A DNA stretch of 51,167 nucleotides, taken from NCBI RefSeq assembly GCF_007896845.1, contig NZ_VOHS01000044.1:1-51167 (forward strand), given 5' to 3'. Position 1 is the stretch's first letter, and each line of letters opens with the position of its first letter. The position numbers and the translations under genes were made by a program. Positions 10,644-18,548 of this stretch are shown here, in pieces. Source of the stretch: Chitinophaga pinensis (lineage in GTDB: Bacteria > Bacteroidota > Bacteroidia > Chitinophagales > Chitinophagaceae). Below the pieces are notes generated by a model, which was not told the DNA's origin, made no database searches, and saw nothing but the letters and a program-made list of their open reading frames with translations.

Positions 10644-10749
10644 TTGTAAGGCATGGGTTTATGCTTAGCACCTCTGCATTTTCCAGATGGTTAAGGTGCT
10701 TCGCAGTTTTAAATAGTTTTAAGACTATTGAAATATCCATTCATCAGGT

Positions 10750-10773
10750 CATTCCGGCTCGAACCCCGGAATG
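10750..10773. other. Hairpin between fecR and susC
   Basis: An 8-bp perfect inverted repeat (CATTCCGG / CCGGAATG, 8-base loop) sits between the FecR stop and the SusC start. On the plus strand it is followed by GCTTTTT, but no plus-strand gene feeds it. On the transcribed minus strand no U-tract follows. It may be an attenuator or RNA-processing site setting FecR and SusC levels apart (inference). Confidence 0.35.
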
Positions 10774-10802
10774 GCTTTTTAAGAACTGATATTAAGGTAG
10801 AG

Positions 10803-11936
10803 CTACTGCATTACGATAACTCTCCTTCCTTCAATCTGAAAGTGAACAGCTTTTGTTTTTTCAAGCATTTTTAAAGTTTGGCTGATATTCTTATACCTGG
10901 ATATTTTTCCGTTGAACCCTTCTTCCGGTAGAGGACCTTTGAAGCTGACCTCAATGTCATACCAGCGTGCCAGCTTACGCATGATACTGCCGATCTTTTC
11001 GTCATTGAAACGGAATTCGCCGTTTTTCCACGCGACGGCTTCTTCCAGATCAGCATTTGTAACATTCAGGCCATTGCTGTTCAAAACAGTCTGCTCTCCC
11101 GGTTTGATGATTTTGGTATGATTCGATCCGGTTACTTTCACCGAACCTTCCAGTAATGTAGTTTTTATATCTGTTTCATCTGTATAGGCATTCACATTAA
11201 AATGCGTACCCAATACTTCTACAACCTGACCCGCTGTAACTACGCGGAATGGTCTGGCTGCATCAGGAGCAATCTCAAAGTAGGCCTCACCCGTGATCTC
11301 TACTTTTCGTTCTGAACCCTTAAAGCTTGTCGGATATTTAACGGATGAACCTGCATTCAGCCATACGTCGCTTCCGTCAGTGAGCGTCAGATGATATTGG
11401 CCACCCAGTGGCGTGTTTACTATATTGTATGCGATGGATGCGGATGCAGTTGTATGTTCATCCGTTGGTTCATAGGCGAGATTACCGTCTGATGTTTTGG
11501 TGATGCGTGTGTTTCCCTGAACGGCCAGCCGACCATTGGTGGCATCATCCAGTGAGATTTGCTGACCATTTGCAAGTGTCAGGGTTGCTTTATTACTGCC
11601 CGGCGCTACATCGTACTGTACGACTTTGGCAACCTGTTTTACTGTGTCCCGTTTAACAAAATAATAACCACCGATGCCAAGACAAAGCAAGATCGATGCA
11701 GCTGCTGCCAGACGCGGCCAGTTTGTTTTCTGTTTTAATCTGATGTCCCCTTTTTCAGCAATAAGACTATAAAGCCTTTGCTCCATATGTTTTCTGGATT
11801 CCCCCGGGATTTCCAGTGAGTTGTCAAAACTATTGTACCAATTTTCAAATTCCTGCCGCTCCTCGTTTGTGATAGTCCCTTCCTGCCATTTTTGTGCAAG
11901 AAAGTTAATCCGGTCCGGGATATTTGGTTGATTCAT
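10803..11936 (-). CDS. FecR family anti-sigma factor / signal transducer
   Basis: 377 residues. The N-terminal cytoplasmic part (about 1-75) would hold the sigma factor. One membrane helix follows (AAAASILLCLGIGGYYF, about 75-95). The periplasmic FecR domain is at about 120-225 (NTPLGGQYHLTLTDGSDVWLNAGSSVKYPTSF, GEAYFEIAPDAARPFRVV). A C-terminal DUF4974-type STN-like domain is at about 300-377 (FRFNDEKIGSIMRKLARWYDIEV). FecR reads the state of the partner transporter's STN domain and frees or activates the ECF sigma factor. It lies between the sigma gene and susC on the same strand. Confidence 0.95.
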   Translation of the reverse strand: MNQPNIPDRINFLAQKWQEGTITNEERQEFENWYNSFDNSLEIPGESRKHMEQRLYSLIAEKGDIRLKQKTNWPRLAAAASILLCLGIGGYYFVKRDTVKQVAKVVQYDVAPGSNKATLTLANGQQISLDDATNGRLAVQGNTRITKTSDGNLAYEPTDEHTTASASIAYNIVNTPLGGQYHLTLTDGSDVWLNAGSSVKYPTSFKGSERKVEITGEAYFEIAPDAARPFRVVTAGQVVEVLGTHFNVNAYTDETDIKTTLLEGSVKVTGSNHTKIIKPGEQTVLNSNGLNVTNADLEEAVAWKNGEFRFNDEKIGSIMRKLARWYDIEVSFKGPLPEEGFNGKISRYKNISQTLKMLEKTKAVHFQIEGRRVIVMQ

Positions 11937-12046
11937 GTCGGCTCGTTTTATATATAGCCAAACAAAATGAATGATACCCTACCTTAATTTTAAGAAATTA
12001 TTAAAAAATATGAAATTCCGGGTGTAGAGTCCTGTAGAAGGAGCAA

Positions 12047-12637
12047 TTAGTGTTTCATGCCTGACAATAACAGCAGTATAATAGTGAAGCGTGATCCAAA
12101 ACGGGATCTTAGTACCTTTAGCGCAGTGGTGATATGTTTTTCAACCGCCTTTTCTGAAATGTTCAGATATTCCGCGATTTTTTTATTGGTCAGGTGTTGT
12201 TCCCGGCTCATCCTGAAGATCAACTGACATTTGGGGGGAAGTGAATGAATGGTTGTTTCCAGTTCCTGCCGGAGTTTTTCCAGATCGAAACGGATTTCTA
12301 CGGGTAACTGTTGTGCTGGCGTCTCTTTCGCGAACGCATCATTTCTTTGTTGTTCTCTTGATCTTTTTGCCAGTCGGTTGATGACCTCAAATTTTACAGC
12401 TACTGCGAAATAATGTTCAAAATTGACGTTTAGCTCAAACTTTTCCCTACGCTTCCATAGATTCAGGAAGATATCCTGAACCGTTTCTTCTGCCTCGTTG
12501 ACGTCTCCTAAGCGCTTGCCTGCGATGGCAAGCAATTTGTCCCAATAGGTCTGATAGACCACTTTAAAGGCAGCTTCGTCACCGGCCTTCAACAGGTCGG
12601 CCAACTCCGGATCCGTGAGCTTGTTATAATACGTCAT
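12047..12637 (-). CDS. ECF-type RNA polymerase sigma factor
   Basis: 196 residues from the ATG at 12637 (MTYYNKLTDPEL). The open frame extends to 12682 but only from a TTG codon, so the ATG is preferred; GGGAG lies just upstream. Region 2 is at about 20-90 (DEAAFKVVYQTYWDKLLAIAGKRL, EAEETVQDIFLNLWKR). Region 4 is at about 125-185 (LPPKCQLIFRMSREQHLTNKKIAEYLNISEKAVEKHI). It should direct transcription of the downstream FecR and SusC/SusD genes once FecR relays a signal. This is the usual Bacteroidota cell-surface signalling arrangement. Confidence 0.94.
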   Translation of the reverse strand: MTYYNKLTDPELADLLKAGDEAAFKVVYQTYWDKLLAIAGKRLGDVNEAEETVQDIFLNLWKRREKFELNVNFEHYFAVAVKFEVINRLAKRSREQQRNDAFAKETPAQQLPVEIRFDLEKLRQELETTIHSLPPKCQLIFRMSREQHLTNKKIAEYLNISEKAVEKHITTALKVLRSRFGSRFTIILLLLSGMKH

Positions 12638-12674
12638 CTTCTCCCGAACAATATAATAATTAAATTTGACAGTG

Positions 12675-12776
12675 ACTTTCAAATGAAAGTGTCATGCATG
12701 AAAGTCCCCTGACATGCTATAATAAGCGATCAATCATCATTGATGGCTATACATGCAATTTCCACACGATGGAAAT
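12675..12776. promoter_or_regulatory. Inverted repeats upstream of the ECF sigma gene
   Basis: Two inverted repeats lie upstream of the sigma ATG. ACTTTCA-AA-TGAAAGT is at 12675-12690, with another ATGAAAGT just after it at 12698-12705. ATTTCCA-CACGA-TGGAAAT is at 12758-12776. They are placed where a regulator or autoregulation site would lie. I could not identify a convincing -33/-7 pair. Confidence 0.35.
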
Positions 12777-12856
12777 ATGCGTCATTCTGGTTGATCGTTT
12801 GCCTGTGTCAGCTTATTTATCTGTAGTATTGTTTTTAACTTAATACCAGTCCCTCT

Positions 12857-13630
12857 TTAAAGCCAGGTCATATCTTTCTTTGTCAAAGCTATATAATGTG
12901 GTGAGCGATGTGCTCCGATGCTCCGCTTTTCTTCCAGTTTTTTCAGCAATTTGAGTGCAAGCAGCTTTTTAGGAAAGTTGCTGACGTCGAGCTTTTTCCC
13001 CAATAATGTTTCATATAATGCATGGATCTCACCCAGTGTAAATTTTTCCGGCAGCATATTGAGCCCGATCGGATAATGATACAGGTGCAATCGCATCGTA
13101 TGCATGGCTTCCCTTACCATTTCATCATGGTCATATTCCAGCGGCGGCAGATTGTTGATATCAAACCATGCACAGGCCTCCGTACTGAAGTCCGTTTGTA
13201 GTTTAGTTTTTGAAAAATCTGTGATGGCATAAAAGCCAACAGATATCGTTTGATTGATAAGCCAGTTGCCCTCCCAGGATGACAGTCCGGTTTGTTCCAG
13301 CCACTTTTTCTTATCGAATTTATCAAACTGTATACGGTCCGGATCGCCAAAAGTCTTGAATTGCTGCAGAAACAGATTGTCAACGCCGGTACGGTCCTTT
13401 ATATTACGATTGGCAGCATCTACCAACTTCTCAGCACGTTTAATATATCCCCCCGGTAAGGACCAGTTATCGATATTTCTATGTTTGATAAGTAGCAATT
13501 TGAGCTGCTGCTCATGGTATCCAAATATAGCACAGTCGATAGTAACGTGAGGAATATAATACAGATGTCCGTTGAGTATAAAATCCTGAATTCTTCTTCT
13601 GTTGCATCTCCAAAAATAACGTTTTCCCAC
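12857..13630 (-). CDS. Nudix-derived transcriptional regulator, NrtR/AraR-like
   Basis: About 250 residues. The N-terminal Nudix fold has HVTIDCAIFGYHEQQLKLLLIKHRN and WSLPGGYIKRAEKLVDAANR. The Nudix box is degenerate: the REUxEE catalytic stretch reads RNIKDR, so hydrolysis is unlikely. The C-terminal part (about 185-257) is a winged helix (FTLGEIHALYETLLGKKLDVSNFPKKLLALKLL). NrtR-type proteins are repressors whose Nudix domain binds a nucleotide or sugar effector. The open frame begins with GTG at 13630. An ATG at 13607 would give a more usual start if one A is missing near 13590. Two identical palindromes directly upstream are its probable operators. Confidence 0.85.
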   Translation of the reverse strand: MGKRYFWRCNRRRIQDFILNGHLYYIPHVTIDCAIFGYHEQQLKLLLIKHRNIDNWSLPGGYIKRAEKLVDAANRNIKDRTGVDNLFLQQFKTFGDPDRIQFDKFDKKKWLEQTGLSSWEGNWLINQTISVGFYAITDFSKTKLQTDFSTEACAWFDINNLPPLEYDHDEMVREAMHTMRLHLYHYPIGLNMLPEKFTLGEIHALYETLLGKKLDVSNFPKKLLALKLLKKLEEKRSIGAHRSPHYIALTKKDMTWL

Positions 13631-13655
13631 GTCGGAAAACGCTCCTTATAAATTT

Positions 13656-13676
13656 ATTTAGTAAAATTTACTAAAT
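13656..13676. promoter_or_regulatory. 21-bp palindromic operator, copy 1
   Basis: Half-site ATTTAGTAAA, central A, then the exact inverted half-site TTTACTAAAT. It starts 25 bases upstream of the regulator's GTG. An identical copy lies 44 bases away. A perfect 21-bp palindrome next to a Nudix-type repressor gene is the form expected for its binding site; the assignment is inferred from position. Confidence 0.75.
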
Positions 13677-13699
13677 AATGAAATATTGTGTCTATATTC

Positions 13700-13720
13700 A
13701 TTTAGTAAAATTTACTAAAT
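13700..13720. promoter_or_regulatory. 21-bp palindromic operator, copy 2
   Basis: Identical to the copy at 13656-13676. The 44-base start-to-start distance is close to four helical turns, so two bound dimers would face the same side. It lies about 100 bases upstream of the exported-protein gene at 13819, so the pair can serve both directions. Confidence 0.75.
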
Positions 13721-13818
13721 GTAACAGGTGTCAGATTATTAATCCGATAATGCAACTATGTCAATATGATTGACGAATTGTAAAAACATCAAATACCAAC
13801 TACCAAAAACTAAAACAC

Positions 13819-14184
13819 ATGAAAAAACTGAAAGCAAACGCTTGTGCTGTTTATCAGCCTTTTTGCCGTATCTGGCATAAAAGCGCAAACAAAGATTTTT
13901 ATCCCGGCACATGGGACGTTATGATATTTGGCACTCCTACGGTGATGTAAAAAGGACCTTCGTGCTTGAAAGAAAGGATGGTAAACTGGGTGGGGTCATA
14001 AGGACTCAACCGGTGCAGAACTGACGAAGATTACAAAAGTGACTGAAAATGGTAAGACAGCGGCAATCGACTTTACCTCTCAGGATTATGATGTAACCCT
14101 GACAATAGACCGGTTGATGAAGATCATGTGAAAGGTAATCTGGCCGGTTTTACGACTACGGGTGTCCGTAGAAAAGAACATTGA
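13819..14184 (+). pseudogene. Small exported protein, unrecognised, frameshifted
   Basis: Stitching frames gives about 118 residues. It starts with a signal-like segment (MKKLKA, then LFAVSGIKAQ when frame is corrected), then DFYPGTWDVMIFGTPT, KRTFVLERKDGKLGG, AELTKITKVTENGKTAAIDFTSQDYDVTLTID, and VKGNLAGFTTTGVRRKEH before the stop at 14182-14184. This resembles small Bacteroidota periplasmic proteins with a lipocalin-like beta fold, but I do not assign a family. At least four single-base losses are needed. It lies just downstream of the twin palindromes and may be regulated by the Nudix-type repressor. Confidence 0.55.
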
Positions 14185-14245
14185 TAAAATCAGTTATTGC
14201 TGATGATTGAAGACCTTTTATAATGGGGGCCGCATTTTAAAACAG

Positions 14246-14278
14246 AAAGGGAACACTTACATAAGTGTTCCCTTTTTT
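14246..14278 (+). terminator. Rho-independent terminator
   Basis: A perfect 10-bp stem GGGAACACTT / AAGTGTTCCC with an ACAT loop (14249-14272), followed by TTTTTT. It ends the exported-protein transcript and separates it from the dehydrogenase at 14404. Confidence 0.9.
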
Positions 14279-14403
14279 GTGCCCTGATGTATAGAAGTAT
14301 CTGGCAATTTAAAACCATCAATTGTCCTATCATAACCATTGAATGGCTACTCTTCAATGTTACTGGCTGCTATAGTTTTGTGTCTGCAATTAAACAATAG
14401 AAT

Positions 14404-15164
14404 ATGTCAGTATCAAAGACAGTAGCACTGGTCACCGGCGGAAGTCGTGGCCTTGGCAGCAACATCGCTTTAAAATTAGCCGCTCAGGGAACAGCTGTTA
14501 TTATTACCTATAATACCAGAAAAGACGAAGCCCTGAAAGTTGTTGAACAGATAAACAACACAGGAGTACATGCTGTTGCATTACAGCTCAGCACAGAGCA
14601 TACAGACTCATTTCCCGGATTCTTTAACACACTGGCTGATGTACTGCAGACAGACTTTCAAACCGATCGTTTTGACTATCTGATCAACAATGCCGGAATA
14701 GGATTGCATATGCCTTTTGAAAAACAACAGAAGCGCAGTTTGATCTGCTCATGAATGTCCTGTTCAAAGGGTATACTTTTTCACACAACAGGCGCTTCCA
14801 TACCTTCGGGATGGTGGTGCTATCGTTAATCTGTCCAGCAGACGGCACAATCTGGTGTACCCGGTTATTCCGCATATGCATCTATGAAGCTGCCGTTGAG
14901 ACGCTTAGCCGTTATCAGGCGAAAGAACTAGGCGCCCGGCGTATCCGTGTGAATGCAATAGCTCCCGGACCAACTGCAACAGATTTCGGTGGCGGTATTG
15001 TAAAAGACAATGTACAATTCAGAGCAAACGTAACCGCATTGACCGCATTAGGTCGTGTAGGAGAACCGGATGATATCGGTGGAGTAGTAGCCTTCTTATG
15101 TACCGATGCGGCCAGATGGGTCACCGCACAACGTATAGAGGTATCTGGTGGTATGAATATTTAA
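14404..15164 (+). pseudogene. Short-chain dehydrogenase/reductase (SDR), frameshifted
   Basis: A classical SDR of about 254 residues once repaired. It has the NAD(P)-binding TGGSRGLG at residues 11-18, DYLINNAGIG near 95, then SAYASMKAAVETLSRYQAKELGARRIRVNAIAPGPTATDF and a C-terminal VEVSGG-like ending (IEVSGGMNI). The catalytic Tyr-x3-Lys falls in YASMK. Single bases are missing near 14720 (A5 should be A6), 14767 (GGG), 14842 and 14887. Substrate unknown. A -7-like TAGTTTTG lies at 14373-14380. It is related to the intact SDR downstream. Confidence 0.85.
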
Positions 15165-15236
15165 CAGACAGGTCTGGTCTGAATTGATATGCGCCGGACA
15201 GCTTCCTTGCCGGAGGAATGTGCTGGTATCATATTA

Positions 15237-15311
15237 GTTACCTTGTTACCGCTATGTTACTGTTACTTTTGTTACAAGGTTACTAATGTAAACCTCGTCT
15301 CCCTAACTTTG
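15237..15311 (+). promoter_or_regulatory. Promoter region of the SDR gene with six GTTAC repeats
   Basis: GTTAC occurs six times in 47 bases, starting at 15237, 15245, 15256, 15262, 15271 and 15279. It is followed by a Bacteroidota -7 element TAACTTTG at 15304-15311, 27 bases before the SDR start. The repeats cover the place where the -33 element should be, so a factor bound there would block or aid polymerase. No regulator gene in the window is clearly tied to them. Confidence 0.55.
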
Positions 15312-15337
15312 TAGCTCAGGAATTAAATCAATAGAAA

Positions 15338-16093
15338 ATGGGAAAGTTAAATAACAAAGTAGCACTGGTAACAGGAGCATCAAAAGGAATCGGAGCAGCT
15401 ATTGCTAAATACCTTGCAGCAGAAGGAGCAAAGGTAGTTGTAAATTATGCGTCCGATAAAGAAGGAGCAGAGAAGGTACTGAAAACGATTACTGATAATG
15501 GAGGAACAGCTATTGCTGTGCAGGCCGATGTAGCAAATGAGGCTGATGTCAACAGACTGTTTGACGAGACTAAAAATGCTTTTGGAGGTTTGGATGTGTT
15601 GATAAATAATGCAGGTATCTATCAATATGAACCCATTGAACAGGTGTCAGCAACCTCATTTCATCAGCAATTCAATATCAATGTCTGGGGATCTATTCTT
15701 ACAATACAGGGATCGTTGAAACTGTTCGGTGATAAAGGTGGAAACATTATCAATATCAGTTCCGTCGCCGGTAGAACGCCTATGGCAACAGGATCCGTGT
15801 ATTCTGCCTCAAAGGCGGCATTAGATGCTATCACAGTTGCTTTATCAAAAGAACTGGGCGCAAGGAAAATCCGGATCAATTCTCTTTTGCCGGGTTCTGT
15901 AGAAACTGAAGGCACACACACCTCTGGTGTAATGGGGAGTGATTTTGAGAAAGTACTAGTGGCCAATACGCCGCTCGGTCGTATGGGACAACCTGATGAT
16001 ATTGCAAAAGTAGCAGCGTTTTTAGCTTCTGATGATTCAGCATGGATGACAGGAGAGCTGCTTGCTGCTTCCGGTGGTATCTATGGATTCTAA
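15338..16093 (+). CDS. SDR family oxidoreductase
   Basis: 251 residues, full length for a classical short-chain dehydrogenase. The Rossmann nucleotide motif TGASKGIG is at residues 14-21. NNAG is at about 89-92, the catalytic Ser at NISSVAG (about 142), and Tyr-x3-Lys in YSASK (about 155-159). The C-terminal part has LGRMGQPDDIAKVAAFLASDDSAWMTGE, as in glucose 1-dehydrogenase and 3-oxoacyl-ACP reductase-like members. The absence of a clear Asp after strand 2 (VVNYASDKE) hints at NADP(H) preference (inference). Natural substrate unknown. It is transcribed alone, from the promoter with GTTAC repeats, and is followed by a terminator. Confidence 0.93.
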   Translation: MGKLNNKVALVTGASKGIGAAIAKYLAAEGAKVVVNYASDKEGAEKVLKTITDNGGTAIAVQADVANEADVNRLFDETKNAFGGLDVLINNAGIYQYEPIEQVSATSFHQQFNINVWGSILTIQGSLKLFGDKGGNIINISSVAGRTPMATGSVYSASKAALDAITVALSKELGARKIRINSLLPGSVETEGTHTSGVMGSDFEKVLVANTPLGRMGQPDDIAKVAAFLASDDSAWMTGELLAASGGIYGF

Positions 16094-16159
16094 GTGATGC
16101 AATGTCAATTCCTGCCGATAAAGTATAACAGGGTGTAATCAATTGCACCGACCAATTTA

Positions 16160-16195
16160 ATATGGGCTTTCCAATCAGGAAGGCCCATATTTTTT
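16160..16195 (+). terminator. Rho-independent terminator
   Basis: Stem ATATGGGCTT / AAGGCCCATAT around an 8- to 10-base loop, followed by TTTTTT. It lies 70 bases after the SDR stop. Confidence 0.85.
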
Positions 16196-16286
16196 ATTGC
16201 TGTCACGCTCCCGGAATATCGATACGCATTTTTATTTTTCCGTATTGCGTAATAGCAGAGCTTTTTTCTAATATACGTTTGTGAGC

Positions 16287-16317
16287 CAGGCCATTTACCA
16301 TTACGGTGAATGGCCTG
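16287..16317. other. Hairpin between convergent genes
   Basis: CAGGCCATTTACC / GGTGAATGGCCTG, 13 bp with one G-T pair and a 5-base loop, followed by TTTTATAT on the plus strand. It lies just beyond the stop of the minus-strand gene at 16344 and may act as a transcript end or stability hairpin. Confidence 0.45.
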
Positions 16318-16343
16318 TTTTATATATGGCTGTTCTATAATCT

Positions 16344-17360
16344 TTATAACAGCTGTAGTGCAACCCACGCCGCAAATTCGGCTGCCTTTAAATCGAAGGT
16401 AATCTGATCCGTTTCAAATGGCTGACCATTAATGTCTGTGATGCTGGTACCTTCTCCTTCTGGTGGACGATGATTTACGTCAATAGAGTGTCGCCAATAA
16501 TTTGCGTGATCCGTCCATTCCTCCTGATTTACCAGCTCAGGAGATCCGGCCCAGAGGTTCCAGATCAGAGTATTGCTTTCTTGTAACAGATTACCGGAGC
16601 CCAGATTGAAAAGTTCCATTACCTTCTCATTAAACTCGTTGACGTGCGAATCAGAGCTGGGTTCTACAGCTCCTATGATTACCCCTAAATTTGCAACGGC
16701 CCACGCATACTCCTTCCAGTGGTTAGCACGTTCAGGGAAAGGATAGTTTGGATATTCTCCCATCCGTACCTGAATGATGTCGTTAGTACCGTCCTGATTA
16801 GAGGTCTTCAACCTGATACCTTTGGCTTTACTAAGCGGCAACAAATCAGACCATTTGTCGTTCAGTTTAACGAGCTGTTGCCATAAAAAACTGTCCGCAT
16901 TATCCGGGCTGAACCAGATGGTAGGTTTGATCGTTATATCTGCTGCAAATAACGCTTCTTTAGATGCCAGCTCGTTCATCCAGCCTCTGTTTCCGGTAAC
17001 AGTAACTTCAACGTTCAATGTTAAGCCCAGCGACGGAATATATACGCCTTGTTGCGGACATATGATAGACCAGACCCTTCCGGTATTATCGTATCCGAGT
17101 CTTGATATATCCGGCGCAAACATCTGATACATCCTTGTTGTAGGATCTCCTCTCTGCGTTTCCCAGCTGAATTCAGGCCATTTGGCTCTCAGCATACGGT
17201 TAATGCTGGGAATGTTGTCCATATTCCCCTCAAAAGGAAGTGATGCAAGAAGTGCTGAATTTGGATAAGGTTGTTCAGGTGGTTGAGTAGAAAAGCCGCC
17301 AATCCATCCTGCGGGGATAAATGATTGTTGTTGGGTGTCCGTGGGGGGGGGGTGTTGCAT
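16344..17360 (-). CDS. Hypothetical protein with a C10 tract at its start
   Basis: 338 residues; I do not recognise the family. No signal peptide or membrane segment is visible. It is Trp-rich (WIGGF, KWPEFSWE, GRVWSIICPQQG, TIWFSPDN, LIWNLWAGSPE), acidic and apparently soluble. The first codons are ATG CAA CAC followed by proline codons made of an uninterrupted run of ten C (G10 at 17343-17352 on the plus strand). Gain or loss of one C would shift the frame after codon 3. The gene lies on the same strand as the KAP operon, 290 bases downstream of it, with its own gap. A later start is possible, but the next in-frame ATG is at codon 47. Confidence 0.6.
   Translation of the reverse strand: MQHPPPTDTQQQSFIPAGWIGGFSTQPPEQPYPNSALLASLPFEGNMDNIPSINRMLRAKWPEFSWETQRGDPTTRMYQMFAPDISRLGYDNTGRVWSIICPQQGVYIPSLGLTLNVEVTVTGNRGWMNELASKEALFAADITIKPTIWFSPDNADSFLWQQLVKLNDKWSDLLPLSKAKGIRLKTSNQDGTNDIIQVRMGEYPNYPFPERANHWKEYAWAVANLGVIIGAVEPSSDSHVNEFNEKVMELFNLGSGNLLQESNTLIWNLWAGSPELVNQEEWTDHANYWRHSIDVNHRPPEGEGTSITDINGQPFETDQITFDLKAAEFAAWVALQLL
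17343..17352. repeat. Mononucleotide tract G10 (C10 in the coding strand)
   Basis: Ten uninterrupted G residues within the first codons of the 338-residue gene. Tracts of this length in coding starts are prone to slipped-strand mispairing and are the usual form of phase-variable switches. It is the longest G/C homopolymer I noticed in the window. Confidence 0.9.
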
Positions 17361-17651
17361 GTTTTTTTGAAATTTAGATGATTATTTGAGTGTTACTGAC
17401 AAACTAGTGGTATAAGTTATGAGCGCGTCAAGGGTTTGATTTATGGGGATAAATAAAGTAGTATGAGTACTAAGTGATTTTTATCGGGGAAAAAGGTATT
17501 TATTTATTCGAAGATTAATGAAATTAGTTTTGTTCAAAGTAGCTAAAAGTGTTAGAGATATAAATAAGATCGAACAATTTTGGGCAATAACGGGCCTTGC
17601 AGACATATACGATATGCCTGTTATGAAAATGAATATAGCGGTTTAGTTGGA

Positions 17652-18548
17652 TTATAAATGCTTGTGAAGTTTGGATGCCATTGTGTTTGTTTTTAACTTC
17701 ACATACTTATGTGTATCTATTCTATCTCTGGTTGACTGATATTTATTCAAAAAAGCAATGATATCAATGATTAAATTTCGTTCTTCTACTGAGTAATTAG
17801 GCCGATTTATTTCCGTTTCTAGTATTTCAATAAGTCTGTCATGGGTGCCAAAGGTTTGTGTATAAAAAGGCTCAGGAACATAAAACGGTACACGCTCAGT
17901 CATCCCGCTTGGATAACTATATAACGGTCTGATGAAAATCTTTAAATATGAAATGAGATCTGGTTCTTTGAATTGCCCTTGACCTAATATTTTATCACGC
18001 ATTATTTTATTAGCATCCGGATCTAGTTTCACCGTTACATCAATATCCAAAAAACTATTGCAATAGATATTGATGGCTTCATCGTCAATGCCTTTTTCAT
18101 TTAAGTGCTGTACAAGTAAGTATTCATTGGCTTCGAGCAGCTTTTTATGAGGAGTAATACTTGTTATATTTTGTTCTTCAGTATTTCCCCGTCCATAAAT
18201 AATCGACCGGAATAATTTCTGTAAAAAGAAGGATGTATTTACATAAGGAAAAACTGCCCCATCTTTAATTGTTTCAATGAATATAGCTCCGTATTTCTCT
18301 TTTGATTTATCGACGGCATCGTAGCCTATCTTGTCTTTATATATTTTATCAATAAGAACGGCTGATGCAGTTTCCGTATATTTTGACTTCTCAATCAAAA
18401 CAAGCAGGAATACAATATAATTCCTGAGCGCTTTTTCACTACTGATTTTAGAACCAGCTGTGTTTTCGAGTTGCTCAATTAATGAATAATCCGTACCATT
18501 CTCAATTTCAGCTGTAACTGTGTCAGTTATTTCCTTAAACTTATTCAT
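17652..18548 (-). CDS. Unrecognised partner protein of the KAP NTPase
   Basis: 298 residues from the ATG at 18548 (MNKFKEITDTVTAEIENG). That ATG lies inside the end of the KAP gene and overlaps it by 8 bases, which implies translational coupling. Predicted mostly helical, Lys/Glu/Ile-rich, soluble, without signal peptide. Notable stretches are KALRNYIVFLLVLIEKSKYTETASAVLIDKIYKDK, HKKLLEANEYLLVQHLNEKG and SVEERNLIIDIIAFLNKYQS. I see no nuclease, TIR, protease or other effector motif. Its fixed overlap with the NTPase suggests the two act in one complex. Base composition is visibly AT-richer than the flanking core genes, like that of the KAP gene. Confidence 0.75.
   Translation of the reverse strand: MNKFKEITDTVTAEIENGTDYSLIEQLENTAGSKISSEKALRNYIVFLLVLIEKSKYTETASAVLIDKIYKDKIGYDAVDKSKEKYGAIFIETIKDGAVFPYVNTSFFLQKLFRSIIYGRGNTEEQNITSITPHKKLLEANEYLLVQHLNEKGIDDEAINIYCNSFLDIDVTVKLDPDANKIMRDKILGQGQFKEPDLISYLKIFIRPLYSYPSGMTERVPFYVPEPFYTQTFGTHDRLIEILETEINRPNYSVEERNLIIDIIAFLNKYQSTRDRIDTHKYVKLKTNTMASKLHKHL

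Noticed and set aside
17343..17352. G-quadruplex at the G10 run
   Set aside because: A single run without three further G-tracts close by does not make an intramolecular quadruplex motif; slippage is the more sensible reading.
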